From assembly GCA_946055175.1 (NCBI GenBank), contig CAMGET010000101.1:1-5992 (forward strand): a stretch of 5,992 nt of DNA. The letters run 5' to 3'. The DNA is from an uncultured Roseburia sp. Lineage in GTDB: Bacteria > Bacillota > Clostridia > Lachnospirales > Lachnospiraceae. The position numbers and the translations under genes are program-made. This document shows positions 5,026 to 5,992 of the stretch, in pieces. The notes below the pieces were generated by a model. That model ran no database searches. It was given only the letters and a program-made list of their open reading frames with translations, and was not told where the DNA came from. Position 1 is the stretch's first letter; each line of letters begins with the position of its first letter.

Positions 5026-5823
5026 ATGGCAAATAGATATACCATTCATGAAATTGCAAAGCTTCTTGGTATTTCCACAGACGCCATCCGGCTTTATGAA
5101 AAAGAGGGGCTGGTTACCCCTGTCCATGATCCGCAAAACGGTTATCGATACTATGAAACATTAGATATACAACGTATTATGGGCATCTACTTATATCGTC
5201 AGTTGGGTGTAAGTCTTGCAGAAATCAAGGAATTGCTTAGTGCCACTTCTCTTCCGGAAGTTGCAGACAGTTTTTCTACCCTGATTATGAATACCGAATC
5301 TGAAATAGAATGTTTGCAAAAAAAATTAGAAAAAATCCGTTTTATGAAACAACACCTTGAAAATCTAAATCAGGGGTTTCATACTTACCGCATTTTAGAA
5401 CTTCCTGATCTTTATTTGCTCTATCATCAGGATTTTTCGAAACCTCTGTACTCTAACATGAAAGACATTTTAAACTCACCGATTTTTTCCTTTGGTAATT
5501 TCTGTTATAGTCTGAAAATGGATGAAACTGAGCACTTTCAATCTCAGGCCTTACAGTTTGCAATACGTGAACCAATGATGAAAGTCTGCCCATGGAGTGA
5601 TAAACGCAATTCCCTTCCTAAGGTTTCCGGTTGCCGTTGTTTATATACTGTTACATCCACACCAATTTACAGTGAACTGTGTTGGGATTTAGTCGGACTC
5701 CTTGCTTATGCCAAAGAAAACAATCTGCATTGCGCAGACTATGCCTATGCATTTTATATTTTCAGCATCATTCCGGAAGACACTGTTATGGATTTTTATG
5801 AAATTTACGTTCCGCTTTTGTAA
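5026..5823 (+). CDS. MerR-family regulator with GyrI-like effector domain (BmrR-like)
   Basis: A 265-residue transcription factor expected to sense a small molecule and activate a stretched-spacer promoter by untwisting DNA. Residues 1-72 are the MerR winged helix: YTIHEIAKLLGISTDAIRLY (5-24) is the helix-turn-helix, NGYRYY (38-43) the wing, and LGVSLAEIKELL (60-71) the following helix. Residues about 80-115 form the antiparallel dimer coiled coil (TESEIECLQKKLEKIRFMKQ). Residues about 118-265 fit the GyrI/BmrR-like ligand-binding fold and end with the typical FYEIYVPLL, whose Glu259 is a candidate for contacting a cationic ligand. Seven cysteines occur (96, 160, 188, 203, 205, 219, 236); the CRC pair is noted, but the metal-binding loop of MerR/CueR proteins is absent. 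AGGGGG at 5012-5017 supports the start. The next gene, 107 bp downstream, has a MerR-type promoter and is the likely target. Multidrug sensing is inferred from the fold only. Confidence 0.9.
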   Translation: MANRYTIHEIAKLLGISTDAIRLYEKEGLVTPVHDPQNGYRYYETLDIQRIMGIYLYRQLGVSLAEIKELLSATSLPEVADSFSTLIMNTESEIECLQKKLEKIRFMKQHLENLNQGFHTYRILELPDLYLLYHQDFSKPLYSNMKDILNSPIFSFGNFCYSLKMDETEHFQSQALQFAIREPMMKVCPWSDKRNSLPKVSGCRCLYTVTSTPIYSELCWDLVGLLAYAKENNLHCADYAYAFYIFSIIPEDTVMDFYEIYVPLL

Positions 5824-5838
5824 TAACAAATTTTCCTC

Positions 5839-5869
5839 TTGACCTTGGACTGGCACCAACCCTTATGCT
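5839..5869 (+). promoter_or_regulatory. MerR-type promoter with 19-bp spacer and centred dyad
   Basis: TTGACC (-35, 5839-5844) and TATGCT (-10, 5864-5869) are separated by 19 bp, longer than the usual 17 and typical of promoters activated by MerR-family proteins. The spacer holds a dyad GG-N2-TGG-CA-CCA-N2-CC (5847-5862) centred within 1 bp of the spacer midpoint, where MerR-family dimers bind. It lies directly between the regulator and the next gene on the same strand. The predicted start is near 5876, inside the 3' half of the terminator hairpin. Hexamers and dyad are seen; regulation by the adjacent protein is inferred. Confidence 0.6.
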
Positions 5870-5897
5870 ATACGCATAAAGTCTTGGTGCTATTTTT
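5853..5897 (+). terminator. Intrinsic terminator of the merR-family gene, overlapping the downstream promoter
   Basis: The outer stem GCACCAA (5853-5859) pairs with TTGGTGC (5884-5890). An inner stem TTATGC (5863-5868) pairs with GCATAA (5874-5879) around a 5-nt loop, with a 3-by-4 internal loop between the stems. A U-rich tail TATTTTT follows (5891-5897). It begins 29 bp after the stop codon of the regulator gene. The stem is interrupted, so efficiency may be moderate. Its left arm lies in the spacer of the MerR-type promoter. Confidence 0.75.
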
Positions 5898-5919
5898 ACA
5901 TGATGCCATGACAAGGATT

Positions 5920-5925
5920 AGGAGG
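5920..5925 (+). promoter_or_regulatory. Ribosome binding site AGGAGG deciding the start at 5931
   Basis: A perfect AGGAGG lies 5 nt before ATG 5931. Earlier ATGs at 5900 and 5903 hit a stop within a few codons. An open frame from ATG 5908 has no ribosome binding site, so 5931 is the preferred start. The 5-nt spacing, all T, is slightly short. Confidence 0.75.
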
Positions 5926-5930
5926 TTTTT

Positions 5931-5992
5931 ATGGGAACTGAAAAAGAACTTACACTACAGGAGAAATCTACAATGCGGGCTAATTTTTGCCT
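5931..5992 (+). CDS. Start of an unidentified gene downstream of the MerR-like regulator (partial)
   Basis: Only 20 complete codons are visible, reading MGTEKELTLQEKSTMRANFC, a hydrophilic N-terminus with no recognisable motif; the frame is open to the window edge. It has a strong ribosome binding site and lies behind a MerR-type promoter and the BmrR-like regulator gene. Genes in that position often encode drug-efflux membrane proteins, and a short charged cytoplasmic lead-in before a first membrane helix would fit, but the visible sequence does not show this. The function is unknown from this window. Confidence 0.6.
   Translation, partial: MGTEKELTLQEKSTMRANFC

Noticed and set aside
5908..5992. 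Alternative start at ATG 5908 in another frame for the last gene
   Set aside because: The frame stays open to the edge, but it has no ribosome binding site, whereas ATG 5931 has AGGAGG correctly placed.
1..5992. CRISPR array, tRNA, rRNA, transposase or attachment site
   Set aside because: No spaced repeat array, no cloverleaf or rRNA-like sequence, no transposase or integrase motif and no flanking terminal repeats were seen on either strand.

Overview
The window looks like the chromosome of a gut-type, low-GC Firmicute, most likely a Lachnospiraceae (Clostridium cluster XIVa) member. This rests on the AT-rich intergenic DNA, strong AGGAGG-type ribosome binding sites, sigma-A-like promoters and the style of the proteins: a compact GH2 enzyme with a C-terminal extension, a membrane-anchored GH3 enzyme, and BlaI-type and BmrR-like regulators. 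The assignment is an inference; no rRNA or marker gene is present.

Layout. Four genes run leftward on the minus strand. In transcription order they are a small BlaI/MecI-family repressor (4816-4466), a membrane-anchored NagZ-like GH3 glycosidase (4386-3094), a cytoplasmic GH2 beta-galactosidase-type enzyme (2959-731), and the N-terminal half of galactokinase galK (560-1, running off the left edge). Two genes run rightward: a MerR/BmrR-like regulator (5026-5823) and the first 20 codons of another gene (5931 onward, running off the right edge). A 209-bp divergent control region (4817-5025) separates the two directions. No gene-free stretch exceeds 300 bases; the gaps hold promoters, inverted repeats and terminators, which are listed.

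How the genes fit together. GH2 and galK form a galactoside-use module: the GH2 enzyme would release galactose inside the cell and GalK would phosphorylate it into the Leloir pathway. They are not simply co-transcribed. A strong intrinsic terminator follows GH2, and galK has its own promoter with two 21-bp-phased TGCAACAAA repeats upstream, the geometry of an activator site. BlaI-like plus NagZ-like GH3 form a second pair, plausibly concerned with the cell wall. No BlaR1 sensor lies next to the repressor, and the repressor ends about where BlaR1 would cut a classical BlaI. The MerR-like regulator faces a downstream gene whose probable promoter has the stretched 19-bp spacer of MerR-activated promoters. 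That promoter is embedded in the terminator hairpin of the regulator gene itself.

Nothing here is clearly a new defence or mobile system. The most interesting signals are regulatory: the promoter-in-terminator, the truncated orphan BlaI beside a NagZ-like enzyme, the strand-biased 48-bp inverted repeat between GH3 and GH2, and the phased repeats upstream of galK.
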